Shown in pieces: positions 26,811 through 35,470 of a DNA stretch of 64,000 nt. The notes beneath the pieces are model-generated. The model worked only from the letters and a program-made list of their open reading frames with translations, was not told the DNA's origin and did no database searches. Source of the stretch: a bacterium (lineage in GTDB: Bacteria > Krumholzibacteriota > Krumholzibacteriia > LZORAL124-64-63); the NCBI GenBank assembly GCA_016703265.1, contig JADJCK010000009.1, positions 124,001-188,000 on the forward strand, in the 5' to 3' direction. Numbering within the stretch: position 1 is the first letter of the stretch; each line of letters starts with the position of its first letter. Both the position numbers and the translations under genes were made by a program.

Positions 26811-27575
26811 TCAGCCCTTCCTCATCGCCAGGATCACACCGAGGTCCGTTGCCGCCTCGTAGCGGGCAAAGGCCTTCTCCTTCGTGTCGATGCCGTGGAT
26901 CGACATGCGGTCGGCCAGTTCGTTGCCCTCGAGCCCGGTGTGCCCGTTCACGTGCAGCACCTGCACCGACTTCTTCAACCTCGTGTAGAGCGCGTAGGCG
27001 GGCTGGATCAGGTCCAGGTTCTTGATGTCGCCGCCCGGCTTCTTCCAGCCCTTCTTCTCCCAGCTCACGGCCCATTGCGTGACGCACTGGATGGCGTATC
27101 GGGAGTCACAGAAGATGGCGACCGTCACCTTGCGCTCGATCTCCTTCTCGGCCATCAGCAGCGCCTGGTGCAGGGCATTGAGCTCGGCGGTGTTATTGGT
27201 GCCCCGCGGGTTGTAGAGGCCGTACCAGAGCTCGTCGACCAGGCCGTCGCGATAGACAGCCACGCCCGAGCCCGCCTGTCCCGGGTTGGGCTCGCAGCCG
27301 CCGTCGGCGAAGATCTTCGTCTGCACGGGAAGTTCGGCGACCTCGGCGGCGCTGTAGGTGCGAGGGACCTTGCCGGTGGGCCTTGCGGCGGCTTTGTGGG
27401 ACTTGCCGATCGAAGCCTCGCTGCTGCCACGAAAGGCCGCCTCGGCCTCGGCCCGGGTCTTGAACGACTTGTAGCGGGCCCCGGCGAACTTGTCGATCTG
27501 CGCCTTGCAGCGGTCCCAATCGGTGAAGATCCCGCGCTCACGGCCTTCCCAGACCACATAGAATTTCTGCGCCAC
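26811..27575 (-). CDS. rnhA: Ribonuclease HI with N-terminal viroplasmin-type domain
   Basis: 254 residues. Residues 1-50 form the hybrid-binding viroplasmin/RNase H1-N domain (KFYVVWEGRERGIFTDW ... YKSFKTRAEAEAAF) known from eukaryotic RNase H1 and FCB-group enzymes. Residues about 85-254 are the catalytic domain with the D-E-D-D set D91 (ADGGCEPNPG), E131 (NTAELNAL), D157 (FCDSRYAIQ) and D222 (NELADRMS), plus H212 in GHTG. It removes RNA from RNA/DNA hybrids at Okazaki fragments and R-loops. A TTGACT-type promoter lies upstream (27642-27669), with a perfect palindrome further up. Confidence 0.93.
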   Translation of the reverse strand: MAQKFYVVWEGRERGIFTDWDRCKAQIDKFAGARYKSFKTRAEAEAAFRGSSEASIGKSHKAAARPTGKVPRTYSAAEVAELPVQTKIFADGGCEPNPGQAGSGVAVYRDGLVDELWYGLYNPRGTNNTAELNALHQALLMAEKEIERKVTVAIFCDSRYAIQCVTQWAVSWEKKGWKKPGGDIKNLDLIQPAYALYTRLKKSVQVLHVNGHTGLEGNELADRMSIHGIDTKEKAFARYEAATDLGVILAMRKG

Positions 27576-27641
27576 CGGGGTGCTCCGTCTTCAGGCTGGA
27601 TGTCAGGCAATCTGCGCCGGGACCGGCGCCGCGAAGGCGAC

Positions 27642-27669
27642 GCTACACAGACACCGCGGCTGGAGTCAA
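27642..27669 (-). promoter_or_regulatory. Candidate promoter of rnhA with overlapping dyad
   Basis: Minus strand TTGACT (27669-27664), 16 bases, TGTAGC (27647-27642). The -35 lies inside an inverted repeat GGAGTC (27662-27667) / GACTCC (27674-27679), which could be an operator. The -10 is weak. Confidence 0.4.
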
Positions 27670-27703
27670 CCCCGACTCCGTGGAACGCAGTCCGTGCCCT
27701 GCA

Positions 27704-27721
27704 ACTTGCGCCGGCGCAAGT
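27704..27721. promoter_or_regulatory. Perfect 18-bp palindrome, copy 1
   Basis: ACTTGCGCCGGCGCAAGT is perfectly self-complementary and occurs identically at 45620-45637. Here it lies 35 bases upstream of the candidate rnhA -35 and 65 bases downstream of the MerR-type gene. Two identical intergenic copies suggest a dimeric repressor site. No regulator that would obviously read it is in the window. Confidence 0.6.
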
Positions 27722-27738
27722 CGCCTTGCCACGAAGAT

Positions 27739-27766
27739 CGGCACCGCCACTCGCGCGACGGTGCCG
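27739..27766 (-). terminator. Hairpin downstream of the MerR-type gene
   Basis: CGGCACCG (27739-27746) and CGGTGCCG (27759-27766) form a perfect 8-bp stem with a 12-base loop, 20 bases after the stop at 27787. Weak follow-on T content (ATCTTCG). Confidence 0.4.
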
Positions 27767-27786
27767 TGCCGTTCCCATTCGACCGT

Positions 27787-28608
27787 CTACCCGCCGTCGC
27801 GCGCCACCGGCACCTGCAACTCGGTCACGTACGCGGTCGGACCGCGCCCGGACCCGGGACCGACCAGGTACACCTCGCGATCCGGCCCGGTGATGTGGTA
27901 GCCGTTGCTTTCCACCCAGCCGAGCAGCGCCGCGTAGGCGTGGCGCAACTCCTCGTACGGGCCCTGGTGCACGGTGCAGGCCAGGCACGGCTCGGCCGGG
28001 AGCTCCCGTTCAAGCACGCGCGGGTGCGGAGGCAGGCGGCCCGCGAACGGCGCCGCCACCTCGATGTCCACGTCCTGTTCGCGGTACTCGCCGTCGTGGT
28101 ACAACGCCAGCGGCGGTCCGGTGAACTGCAGTCGCGAGCTGCCGAGGAAGCCGCACAGCTCGCCGAAGAGCCGCTCGATGTCGGGATAGTGCGGGACCGT
28201 GTCCCGCAGCGCCGCCACGCGCAGCGCCGGCGCACTCTTGATCGTCACGTCGTAAGCGGGCATGTCGCCCTCCCTTTCGATCCGCGCCAGGTAGGCCTCG
28301 ACGCGCGCAAGCCGCGTTAGACCGTCCGCGATCTCGCGCTCCAGCTGGGCGCGCCGCAGTCGCAGCATGCCGCGGATCTCGACCAGGCCCGGCTCCTCGT
28401 CCAGCAGATCACCGATCTCCTGGAGTGTGAGGCCGAGGTCCTTGAGGGCGATGATCCGCTGCAGCCGCGGCAACTGCGCAGCCGAGTAGAAGCGGTAACC
28501 ACTTGAGCGATCGACGCGGGCCGGGACGAGCAGGCCACGCTCGTCGTACAGCCGCAGCGCCTTGACCGTCACCTGCGCCAGCCTTGAGAACTCACCGATC
28601 CTGAACAC
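27787..28608 (-). CDS. MerR-family regulator with GyrI-like effector domain
   Basis: 273 residues from GTG at 28608, preceded by GGAGGGG. The winged HTH is residues 1-70 (FRIGEFSRLAQVTVKALRLYDERGLL ... SGYRFYSAAQL), followed by the dimerisation helix to about 115 and then a GyrI/BmrR-type drug-binding domain (residues 120-273) with YDVTIKSAP, CTVHQGPYEEL and the closing VYLVGPGS ... TELQVPV. This architecture (BmrR, TipA-like) senses hydrophobic or cationic compounds and activates exporters. The gene lies right after a DHA2 exporter on the same strand, and a MerR-type promoter overlaps the exporter stop codon, so autoregulation, and possibly control of the exporter, is likely. Confidence 0.9.
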   Translation of the reverse strand: MFRIGEFSRLAQVTVKALRLYDERGLLVPARVDRSSGYRFYSAAQLPRLQRIIALKDLGLTLQEIGDLLDEEPGLVEIRGMLRLRRAQLEREIADGLTRLARVEAYLARIEREGDMPAYDVTIKSAPALRVAALRDTVPHYPDIERLFGELCGFLGSSRLQFTGPPLALYHDGEYREQDVDIEVAAPFAGRLPPHPRVLERELPAEPCLACTVHQGPYEELRHAYAALLGWVESNGYHITGPDREVYLVGPGSGRGPTAYVTELQVPVARDGG

Positions 28609-28649
28609 ATGCCCCTCCCGGATGGGGACTGCGCAAGCCTGCGCGGACA

Positions 28650-28680
28650 ACCATGGAGTCTCCCCCGGGGGGAGAGTCAA
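28650..28680 (-). promoter_or_regulatory. MerR-type promoter (19-bp spacer) with operator dyad
   Basis: Minus strand: TTGACT (28680-28675), 19-bp spacer, CATGGT (28655-28650). The spacer contains the dyad AGTCTCCCCC (28657-28666) / GGGGGAGAGT (28668-28677), 9 of 10 positions matching. The over-long spacer filled by a dyad is the signature of promoters that MerR-family activators untwist. The -35 overlaps the stop codon of the exporter gene. Confidence 0.7.
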
Positions 28681-30053
28681 GCGGCCTGCGGATGCTGCCT
28701 CAGGCGCCAGTTCACGAGCGCAGCCAGGAAGGCCAGCGATGCCATGAGCCGCAGCGTCCACGAGATGCCGACGGGGACCGCGTCCGGGCCGTGATGTGCC
28801 AGCGCGGTGGTGTAGAAGGCGCCGGCAAGTCCCACGCCCAGGACCATGCCGACGTTTCGCGACGCCGCCAGGACACCGGAGGCGATGCCCCGCCGGTGGG
28901 CCGGCGCCGCGCCGAGCAGCTGGCTGTTGTTGGGCGCCACGAACAGCCCGATGCCGAAGCCGACCACGACCATCCCGAGGATCACGACCCGCACCGGCGA
29001 TGCGGCTCCCAGCGTGGACAGGATCCCGAGCCCGGCTGCGAGGAACAGCAGGCCGGCAACGACAAGGATGCGCGTGCCGTAGCGGTCGGAGAGCGTGCCC
29101 GCCGCGGGCGCGGTCGCCATCATCACGAGCGGCTGGCACATCAGCAGCAGCCCCGCAGTTCCGGGCGCATAGCCCCTCCAGGCCAGGTAGTAGGGAAGCA
29201 GGAACAGGACGGCGAAGATGGTCACGTAGGTGAGCATGGCCGTCCAGACCGCGCCCGAGAACAGCGGCAGGCGAAAGAGGGCGAGGTCGAGCATGGGCTC
29301 CGGCACGCGACGTTCCACGGCGATGAAGGCACCCAGCGCGACGACGGCAACCACGGAGAGCCCGCAGATCGGCAACGACGCCCAGCCCCAGTCGTGCCCC
29401 TTGTTGAGCGCGAGGAGCAGCGTGAGCAGGCCGACGAAGAACAGGGCGGCTCCCGCAATGTCGAAGCGCGCCCGCGACACGGCCGGGCGGTCACGCTCCA
29501 CGGACCGCCACGCCAGCCAGCAGCCGAAAGCGCCGATGGGAAGGTTCACGTAGAAGACCGAGGCCCAGCCGAAGTGCGTGGACAGGAATCCGCCGAGAGG
29601 CGGCCCCGCGGCCAGGCCGAGATACGTCATCACGGCCTGGAGCCCGAGGGCGCGACCGCGCTCGGCAGGCGGAAAGCTCGCGCTCAGGATCGCGGGCGCC
29701 GTCGCGTACAGGAGTGACGCGAACAGGGCCTGGAGCGCGCGGGCGGCGACGAGCCAGCCGAGCGTCGGCGCCAGGCCGCACAACCCGGAGCTGAGCGTGA
29801 AGCCGGCGTACCCGGACAGGAAGATGACCTTGTGCCCGCGCAGGTCGCCGAGGCGACCGGCCACGAGCAGCAGGCCGCTGACGACGAGCAGGTAGACCGT
29901 CACCACCCACTCGACGTCGGCAACGCCCGCACCCAGCGACCGACCGAGCAACGGAAGCAGCGTATTGACGATGCTCCCGTCGAGGGCAGACATGAACGTG
30001 CTGATGCCGATCGCGATCAGGACGGTCCATTTCCGCGGCAAATGCTCGCTCAT
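28677..30053 (-). CDS. DHA2-type major facilitator exporter
   Basis: 458 residues from ATG at 30053 (AGG 8 bases upstream); about 13-14 hydrophobic segments. Family marks: ALDGSIVNTLLPLLG in TM1 (motif D1), WVVTVYLLVVSGLLLVAGRLGDLRGHK (motif A region), GLAAGPPLGGFLSTHFGWASVFYVNLPIG (motif C and the DHA2-typical W-x-x-x-F-x-x-N-x-P) and GTLSDRYGTR. It is expected to pump drugs or toxic organic compounds out with proton antiport. The adjacent GyrI-type MerR regulator supports a compound-efflux role. It is divergent from the subtilase gene across 349 bases. Confidence 0.9.
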   Translation of the reverse strand: MSEHLPRKWTVLIAIGISTFMSALDGSIVNTLLPLLGRSLGAGVADVEWVVTVYLLVVSGLLLVAGRLGDLRGHKVIFLSGYAGFTLSSGLCGLAPTLGWLVAARALQALFASLLYATAPAILSASFPPAERGRALGLQAVMTYLGLAAGPPLGGFLSTHFGWASVFYVNLPIGAFGCWLAWRSVERDRPAVSRARFDIAGAALFFVGLLTLLLALNKGHDWGWASLPICGLSVVAVVALGAFIAVERRVPEPMLDLALFRLPLFSGAVWTAMLTYVTIFAVLFLLPYYLAWRGYAPGTAGLLLMCQPLVMMATAPAAGTLSDRYGTRILVVAGLLFLAAGLGILSTLGAASPVRVVILGMVVVGFGIGLFVAPNNSQLLGAAPAHRRGIASGVLAASRNVGMVLGVGLAGAFYTTALAHHGPDAVPVGISWTLRLMASLAFLAALVNWRLRQHPQAA

Positions 30054-30402
30054 CAACCTGGCCTCTCGATCTTCCGTGTGACTCCGGGTCCCTGCCATTC
30101 ACCCGAACGGAAGACCACGATAAGATTCCTGTTCGGCACCTCCAAGGACCTGGAGAAGAAATGCCAGACGTCAATAGTAGGATATCCCGCACCCTCGATC
30201 GACAAGTCATCGCACCGACGCGAATCGCCACTCCCAATTCGAGAATGTGCTTGCAGCCGCTCCAAGCACTCCTGTAGGATCAAGCTTCCTCGCCAGGAAT
30301 CGTGTGGATCTGCCATGGGGTCGATGGTCCCTCGCCATCAGCCACCGGTCTGCCGGCGTCCACCCGGAAGACACCCACGATATTTCTGGAAGGGGCTCGC
30401 TC
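30054..30402. other. Divergent intergenic region, exporter versus subtilase
   Basis: 349 bases without a convincing gene. It must contain the exporter promoter (AT-rich 30115-30185, several weak -10 options, none decisive) and the rightward promoter called separately at 30251-30280. GGAAGGGG precedes the subtilase start. Confidence 0.5.
30251..30280 (+). promoter_or_regulatory. Candidate promoter of the subtilase gene
   Basis: TTGCAG (30251-30256), 18 bases, TAGGAT (30275-30280). Moderate match; leader of about 115 bases. Confidence 0.35.
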
Positions 30403-31806
30403 ATGTTCAGCAAGACCATGCGCATCGGCGGCATTGTCATCTCCGCGTTGCTGGTCATCTCCATGATGATGGTGACGGGATGCGATCGGGAGCTCGGGAC
30501 GATGCCGTCGATGACGGACGCCACCCTCGAGTCCGACACCTTCGGCGATGACGGCCCGCGCGTTCCCTACGTTGAAGGCGAAGTGATCGTCAAGTTCGCG
30601 ACGGGCACCAAGGCCGCCGCCCGCGGTGCTGCGCTCGCCGCGGTCCAGGGCAGCGAGTCGTCGCGCATCCTGACGAAGGCGATGCAGGACGGTGGCGACC
30701 GTGAAGGCCTCACCATCGTGCGCACCCTGATGGACGCGCCTTCGGCCGCGCAGGTGCTGGCCGCCCAGCCTGGCGTCGAATATGCGGAGCCCAACTACTG
30801 CTACTACCACGATGCCGTCTCCAACGACACGTACTACACCAACGGCTCGCTGTGGGGCATGTACGGCGACGCCACCACGCCCGCCAACGTGTACGGCAGC
30901 CAGGCGGGCGAAGCCTGGGCCGCCGGCCACACGGGTTCGGCCAGTGTCTTCGTGGGCGAGATCGACGAGGGCATCATGTTCACGCACCCGGAACTCGCCG
31001 GGCAGGTCTGGACGAACCCCTACGACCTGGTGGACGGGATCGACAACGACGGCAACGGCTACATCGACGATATCCACGGCTGGGACTTCGACGGCAACAA
31101 CAACACGATCTATGACGGCTCCATCGACGACCACGGCACCCATGTCGCCGGCACGATCGGCGCCAAGGGCGGCAACGCTCTCGGCGTGGCCGGCGTCTGC
31201 TGGAACGTCCAGATCATCTCGGGCAAGTTCCTGGGCAAGCGCGGCGGCACCTCGACCAACGCCATCCTCGCCCTCGACTACTTCACCGACCTCAAGAGCC
31301 GCCACGGCCTGAACATCGTGGCGACGAACAACTCCTGGGGCGGCGGCCTGTTCTCGCAGGCGCTCCAGGACGCGATCGAGCGCTCCAACCAGGCGAACAT
31401 CGTGTTCGTGGCGGCGGCGGGGAACGCGACCGTGAACACCGACGTCACGGCCAGCTATCCCTCGTGCTACCCCAACGCCAACGTGATCGCGGTGGCCTCG
31501 ATCACCTCCACCGGTACCCTGTCGAGCTTCTCGAACTACGGCCTGACCACCGTCGACCTCGGGGCGCCCGGCTCGTCGATCTACTCCACCATCCCGAGCA
31601 AGACGGGCGCTGCCAGCTACGCGTCGTACAGCGGCACCTCGATGGCGTGCCCGCATGTGACCGGCGGCGTGGCGCTCTACGCGGCAACGCACCCGGGCGC
31701 ATCGGTGGCGACCATCAAGGCGGCTTTGGTGGGTAGTGTCGTTCCGACGCCGGCCCTGGCCGGCAAGTGCGTGACCGGCGGCCGGCTCAACGTGAGCGGC
31801 TTCTAG
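30403..31806 (+). CDS. Subtilisin-family (S8) serine protease, lipoprotein
   Basis: 467 residues from ATG at 30403 with GGAAGGGG upstream. The lipobox VTGC puts the acylated Cys at 27. Residues 53-130 are an I9-type propeptide (VEGEVIVKFATGTKAAARG ... GVEYAEPNY). The catalytic domain has D188 (GEIDEGI, with Glu instead of the common Thr/Ser after Asp), H244 (DDHGTHVAGTIGA), the oxyanion N341 (AAAGNA) and S413 (SGTSMACPHV). It degrades proteins at the cell surface or in the periplasm. There is no C-terminal sorting domain; the lipid anchor replaces it. It ends in a strong bidirectional terminator shared with the M6-like protease gene. Confidence 0.93.
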   Translation: MFSKTMRIGGIVISALLVISMMMVTGCDRELGTMPSMTDATLESDTFGDDGPRVPYVEGEVIVKFATGTKAAARGAALAAVQGSESSRILTKAMQDGGDREGLTIVRTLMDAPSAAQVLAAQPGVEYAEPNYCYYHDAVSNDTYYTNGSLWGMYGDATTPANVYGSQAGEAWAAGHTGSASVFVGEIDEGIMFTHPELAGQVWTNPYDLVDGIDNDGNGYIDDIHGWDFDGNNNTIYDGSIDDHGTHVAGTIGAKGGNALGVAGVCWNVQIISGKFLGKRGGTSTNAILALDYFTDLKSRHGLNIVATNNSWGGGLFSQALQDAIERSNQANIVFVAAAGNATVNTDVTASYPSCYPNANVIAVASITSTGTLSSFSNYGLTTVDLGAPGSSIYSTIPSKTGAASYASYSGTSMACPHVTGGVALYAATHPGASVATIKAALVGSVVPTPALAGKCVTGGRLNVSGF

Positions 31807-31818
31807 GTCGCGGAAAAA

Positions 31819-31867
31819 AAGGACTCCGGCTCCGGTCACCCTCTCGGGCGGCCGGGCCGGAGTCCTT
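31819..31867. terminator. Strong bidirectional terminator
   Basis: AAGGACTCCGGC (31819-31830) pairs perfectly with GCCGGAGTCCTT (31856-31867). A-tract before (31814-31820) and TTGTT after, so it can end both the subtilase transcript and the convergent protease transcript. Confidence 0.85.
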
Positions 31868-31880
31868 GTTCCCGGCTGGC

Positions 31881-34800
31881 CTACTTCACCAGCATCAACC
31901 GCCGCACCATCTGCTGCGCCCCTGCCTGCAGGCGGCACACATAGCTGCCCGAGGCCACGGCGCGTCCGCGGTCGTCCTGTCCCTGCCAGACCGCTTGGTG
32001 GCGGCCGGCAGCGAAATCACCCGTCAGCAGCGTCGCGATGCGCCGTCCGTCGAGGGAGTAGACCGCCAGCTCGACGGGGCCCGCCTGCGCCAGCTCGAAG
32101 GACACCGTGGTGGCCGGGTTGAACGGGTTGGGATACGGAGCGTGCAGGACAGTCGCCGCCGGAACAGTCGTCGGCAGGTCCACCGCGCTGACGATGCCGT
32201 GGGCGATCGACAGCACCTGGTCGGCGGCCACGGCCACGCGCACGGTGCGGGTGCCGTCGGGCCAGCGCACGATCACGCTGTCGGCGACCGCCGATGCGCC
32301 CAGGCCGAAGGCCACCCGGCGTGCGTGCTGGGCCAGGCTCTCGCCGCCCGCCGACACCTCGCGCAACTGGCTCACCCCGCCGGCGACGACGCGCACGCGC
32401 GCGCCGATGGCCTCGAGGTTCGGTGCCTTGCCCGCCAGGTCGAGGTGCAGCCAGTGCCCGCGCGAGACGATCGTGTTCCGCAGCAGGACATTCGCCTGCC
32501 CGTCACGCGAGAGGTAGAGATCGAGGCCGCCGTCCCCGTCGATGTCGCCGCAGGCCACGGAAGTGGTCGGGCCTGTCGCGACGGCAGGCAGGTACGAGGC
32601 GGTGAATCCGCCCGCGCCGTTGCCGAACAGCAGCAGGTCCGGGGCGTTGAACCGGGCCACATAGATGTCGAGCCGGCCGTCGTTGTCGAGGTCGGCCATC
32701 GCCACGCCGCGGCCGGGCCCTGCGTCGCCGAGGGCCGGACCATCCAGGATCGAGAAGTACGTTCCGTCGTTGCGGTAGCAGACGTCGGCCTGCCCGTCGT
32801 TCACGAGGTACAGGTCCAGGTCGCCGTCGTTGTCCAGGTCACCCCAGGCGGCCGCCTGGCCGGAGCTGCCGTTGGCCATCAGGCCGCTGTTGAAATACGC
32901 GACTCCACCCGCGTTCTGGACGAGCTGGTTCGCCTGCCACGACATCACGCGGTAGACGTCCGGGTCGCCGTCGCCGTCACTGTCGGCCCAGGGTGCGGCA
33001 TTGCCGGCCCCGACCGTCTGCAACGCCGCAATGACCTGCGGGAAGAACGTGAACGCGCCGAAGCCGATATTGCCCAGCGAACGGAAGATCTGGCTCGCGG
33101 TGCCGTTGTTCACCAGGAAGATGTCGAGCAGGCCATCGCCGTCGTGGTCGCACCACGCGGCAGCACGACCGGCGCCGGCGTCCTCGACTCCGAATTGCGC
33201 GATATTCGTGAACACGCCGGTGCCGTCGTTCGCCAGCAGGTAGTTGGCCTGCAGGTCGCGCGTCAGGTAGACGTCCTGGTCGCCGTCACCGTCCATGTCG
33301 GCCCAGGCGGCGGACATCGTCGGACCGGCGTCGGCCAGCAGCCCCGTGGCGATGCTGGTGAACGACAGGCCGCCATCGTTGCGCAGCAGGCGATTGGCCG
33401 ACTCGCGATTGCAGATGTAGATGTCGAGGTCGCCGTCGTTGTCGACGTCGACCAGCGTGACGCCGCGGCCGGCGCCGGTATCGCCGACGCTGCTGTCCCC
33501 GGCCGTGACGAACGGCGGATTCGTGTACACGCCGGCAAAGGCCGGCGGCGTGCCGGTGGCTGAGACCGTGGCCGTCACGACGGACGGCGCCGGCGATGAC
33601 CAACCCGGCACCGGCAGCCAGGTCAGCGTGTAGTCGCCTTCGTCCGAGACGAGGAGACCCGCGTCGCCCGACCCCGTCACCAGGTAGCCGTTCGGGCCTT
33701 CCAGGCGCCACGGCGCAGCCAGCCCTGCAGGCTGGATCGCGATCGACACCGACAGCGATCCGGGCGCTTCGCGGTAATTGAACGTCATCGTCGGGCCGGA
33801 AGCGCTGATCTGGTCGAGATACACGGGCGCATCGGCGCCGCTCCACCAGGTAGCGGCCGGGCTGGTCTCGGGAGTCAGCAGCACGTGCGTCGGCGCCGCC
33901 CAGAGGTCCGTGTTGTCGCCCGCGCCGACGTGGTTCTCCAGGTCCCACCGGCCGTCGGCCTGCACGAGCGTGCAGAAGTAATGGCTCGTGGGCGTCTGGT
34001 CCTGGTCGCTGTTGCTGCCGTTGGTGTCGACATGCCAGACCGCCAGCCCGACGTCGGGAAGCGACGCGTCGCGCCCGCTCGCCTGGCGATTCTCGATCAT
34101 GTAGTACTCGTTCGCGCGGGCCGGGTTCGCGACCTTGTAGAACTGGTTGACGCCGGCCGTGACCGGCAAGGCGTTGCTGATGCCGGTCAGGACGGTCAAC
34201 GAAGACGTCCAGCCGGCGAGGTCCTTGAGCGGCGCGCTCGGCTCGACCGGGTTGTTGGACGGGCCGGAATTGCACATCAGGCAGAAGCGGCCCACGCCGG
34301 ACGAGTCGCTGTCGTAGTCGTAGAGGTCCGGCCAGAAGCACAGCATGTGGCCGTTCTCGTGGCAGAACGTGCCCAGCGAGAGGCCCGAGCCGATGTTCGT
34401 GATCTGGTAGCGATTCGTGGACACACCGTCGGCGGCGTAGGAGATGCTGCTGCTGTGGGGCCACAGGCCTTCGGACCAGCCCAGGGACGGCTCACCGGCG
34501 TAGAAGGCGTTGAGTGCGTCCACATAGCCGTCGCCGTTGCTGTCGTACTGGCTGAAGTCGAAGCCGCTGTTGTTCAGCGCGACCAGCGCCGCCTGGATCA
34601 GGATGCGCGCACCCTGGCCGTAGGGCATCGCCGTGCTGTCATAGTACGATTTCGGCTGCGGGGCGCGGAAATAGGCCGTCGGCACGAAGTTCGTGTAGGT
34701 CAGGGCGCCGTCCGACACATCGTGGAAATAGTCGCGCACCGAACCGTTGTTGCCGTAGCCCGTGTAGCCCGGCTGGTTCAGGTAGGCAGCGAAGTTCGCG

Positions 34801-35303
34801 GCCGGCACGGTGGCCGGCTGGTCGCTGAAATCGATGATCAGGGTGATGCCCTGCACATTGCCCGTGCTTGCCGGCTCCAGGGCCTTGGCCTGCTTGCCGG
34901 CGAATTTCGGCAGTTCCGCACCGAGCCGATCGCGCGCCGCCTGTACCTGCCGCGCGCGCGCCGTAGCCGGCAGCCTGCGGTGCTTTTCCAGGCCGAGGCC
35001 GGCGACGGCGGCATCGCCGGCACGCACACCGGTGCTCACGAGAGCCTCACCGTCGGCCGCGAGCACGGCGTAGCAGATCACGCCCGTGGCCTTGTCACGC
35101 ACCAGCGTGTAGCCGTCGAGCGATTCGATGTGCTGGAAGTACTCGTCGCCCCAGACCAGCACCGGCACCTTCGTGCCGTCGGGCTGCTCCAGGTCGAAGC
35201 GGGCGCCATAGTGCGGCGCTGCGGTTGCGGCGCCGGAGGCCAGCAGTGAGATGCAGGCCAGGACGGCCGCGAGGATCAGCGGAGCTTGGGCGAAGCGGCG
35301 CAC
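31881..35303 (-). CDS. Secreted M6-like metalloprotease with FG-GAP repeats and FlgD-like CTD
   Basis: 1140 residues from GTG at 35303; ATG at 35339 and CTG at 35321 are in frame and equally equipped with AGGA (see repeat 35300-35353). GTG is preferred because it gives a compact signal peptide (RRFAQAPLILAAVLACISL ... AATA). Residues about 25-150 look like an N-terminal prodomain. The protease domain has the zinc motif HENGHMLCFWPDLYDYD (HExxH plus downstream acidic/Tyr) as in immune-inhibitor-A-type M6 enzymes. Residues about 600-1020 hold seven or so FG-GAP/VCBS-like calcium-binding repeats (VDVDNDGDLDIYICN, ADMDGDGDQDVYLTR). The CTD is PYPNPFNPATTVSFEL ... MLVK. Surface protease; probably bound to Ca. 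Confidence 0.88.
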   Translation of the reverse strand: MRRFAQAPLILAAVLACISLLASGAATAAPHYGARFDLEQPDGTKVPVLVWGDEYFQHIESLDGYTLVRDKATGVICYAVLAADGEALVSTGVRAGDAAVAGLGLEKHRRLPATARARQVQAARDRLGAELPKFAGKQAKALEPASTGNVQGITLIIDFSDQPATVPAANFAAYLNQPGYTGYGNNGSVRDYFHDVSDGALTYTNFVPTAYFRAPQPKSYYDSTAMPYGQGARILIQAALVALNNSGFDFSQYDSNGDGYVDALNAFYAGEPSLGWSEGLWPHSSSISYAADGVSTNRYQITNIGSGLSLGTFCHENGHMLCFWPDLYDYDSDSSGVGRFCLMCNSGPSNNPVEPSAPLKDLAGWTSSLTVLTGISNALPVTAGVNQFYKVANPARANEYYMIENRQASGRDASLPDVGLAVWHVDTNGSNSDQDQTPTSHYFCTLVQADGRWDLENHVGAGDNTDLWAAPTHVLLTPETSPAATWWSGADAPVYLDQISASGPTMTFNYREAPGSLSVSIAIQPAGLAAPWRLEGPNGYLVTGSGDAGLLVSDEGDYTLTWLPVPGWSSPAPSVVTATVSATGTPPAFAGVYTNPPFVTAGDSSVGDTGAGRGVTLVDVDNDGDLDIYICNRESANRLLRNDGGLSFTSIATGLLADAGPTMSAAWADMDGDGDQDVYLTRDLQANYLLANDGTGVFTNIAQFGVEDAGAGRAAAWCDHDGDGLLDIFLVNNGTASQIFRSLGNIGFGAFTFFPQVIAALQTVGAGNAAPWADSDGDGDPDVYRVMSWQANQLVQNAGGVAYFNSGLMANGSSGQAAAWGDLDNDGDLDLYLVNDGQADVCYRNDGTYFSILDGPALGDAGPGRGVAMADLDNDGRLDIYVARFNAPDLLLFGNGAGGFTASYLPAVATGPTTSVACGDIDGDGGLDLYLSRDGQANVLLRNTIVSRGHWLHLDLAGKAPNLEAIGARVRVVAGGVSQLREVSAGGESLAQHARRVAFGLGASAVADSVIVRWPDGTRTVRVAVAADQVLSIAHGIVSAVDLPTTVPAATVLHAPYPNPFNPATTVSFELAQAGPVELAVYSLDGRRIATLLTGDFAAGRHQAVWQGQDDRGRAVASGSYVCRLQAGAQQMVRRLMLVK

Positions 35304-35353
35304 GGGATCTCCTGTGGACAGGGGACTTCCTGCGGACATGGGACGTCCTGTGG
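35300..35353 (-). repeat. Three tandem 18-nt in-frame translation-start modules
   Basis: Minus strand units CCACAGGACGTCCCATGT, CCGCAGGAAGTCCCCTGT and CCACAGGAGATCCCGTGC lie head to tail. Each holds AGGA, a fixed spacer and a start codon (ATG 35339, CTG 35321, GTG 35303). The 18-nt period keeps all three in the protease frame, so alternative N-termini differing by six residues (SAGSPL, STGDPV) are possible. It is the same kind of structure as at sucA but unrelated in sequence. Confidence 0.8.
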
Positions 35354-35378
35354 TAACGAGGCCTGGGATGAAGATACT

Positions 35379-35384
35379 ATTATA
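35379..35384 (-). promoter_or_regulatory. Consensus -10 for the M6-like protease gene
   Basis: Minus strand TATAAT in an AT-rich patch; the start would fall near 35372, about 70 bases before GTG. No convincing -35 at 16-18 bases (CCCTTT). Confidence 0.45.
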
Positions 35385-35470
35385 CACTGGCGGGGCCCAC
35401 CAAAGGGGGCCGATTGCATCGGCAATCATCACGAGGCTGGGATAAAGTTCCCGAAATCGCCCTGCAATCG

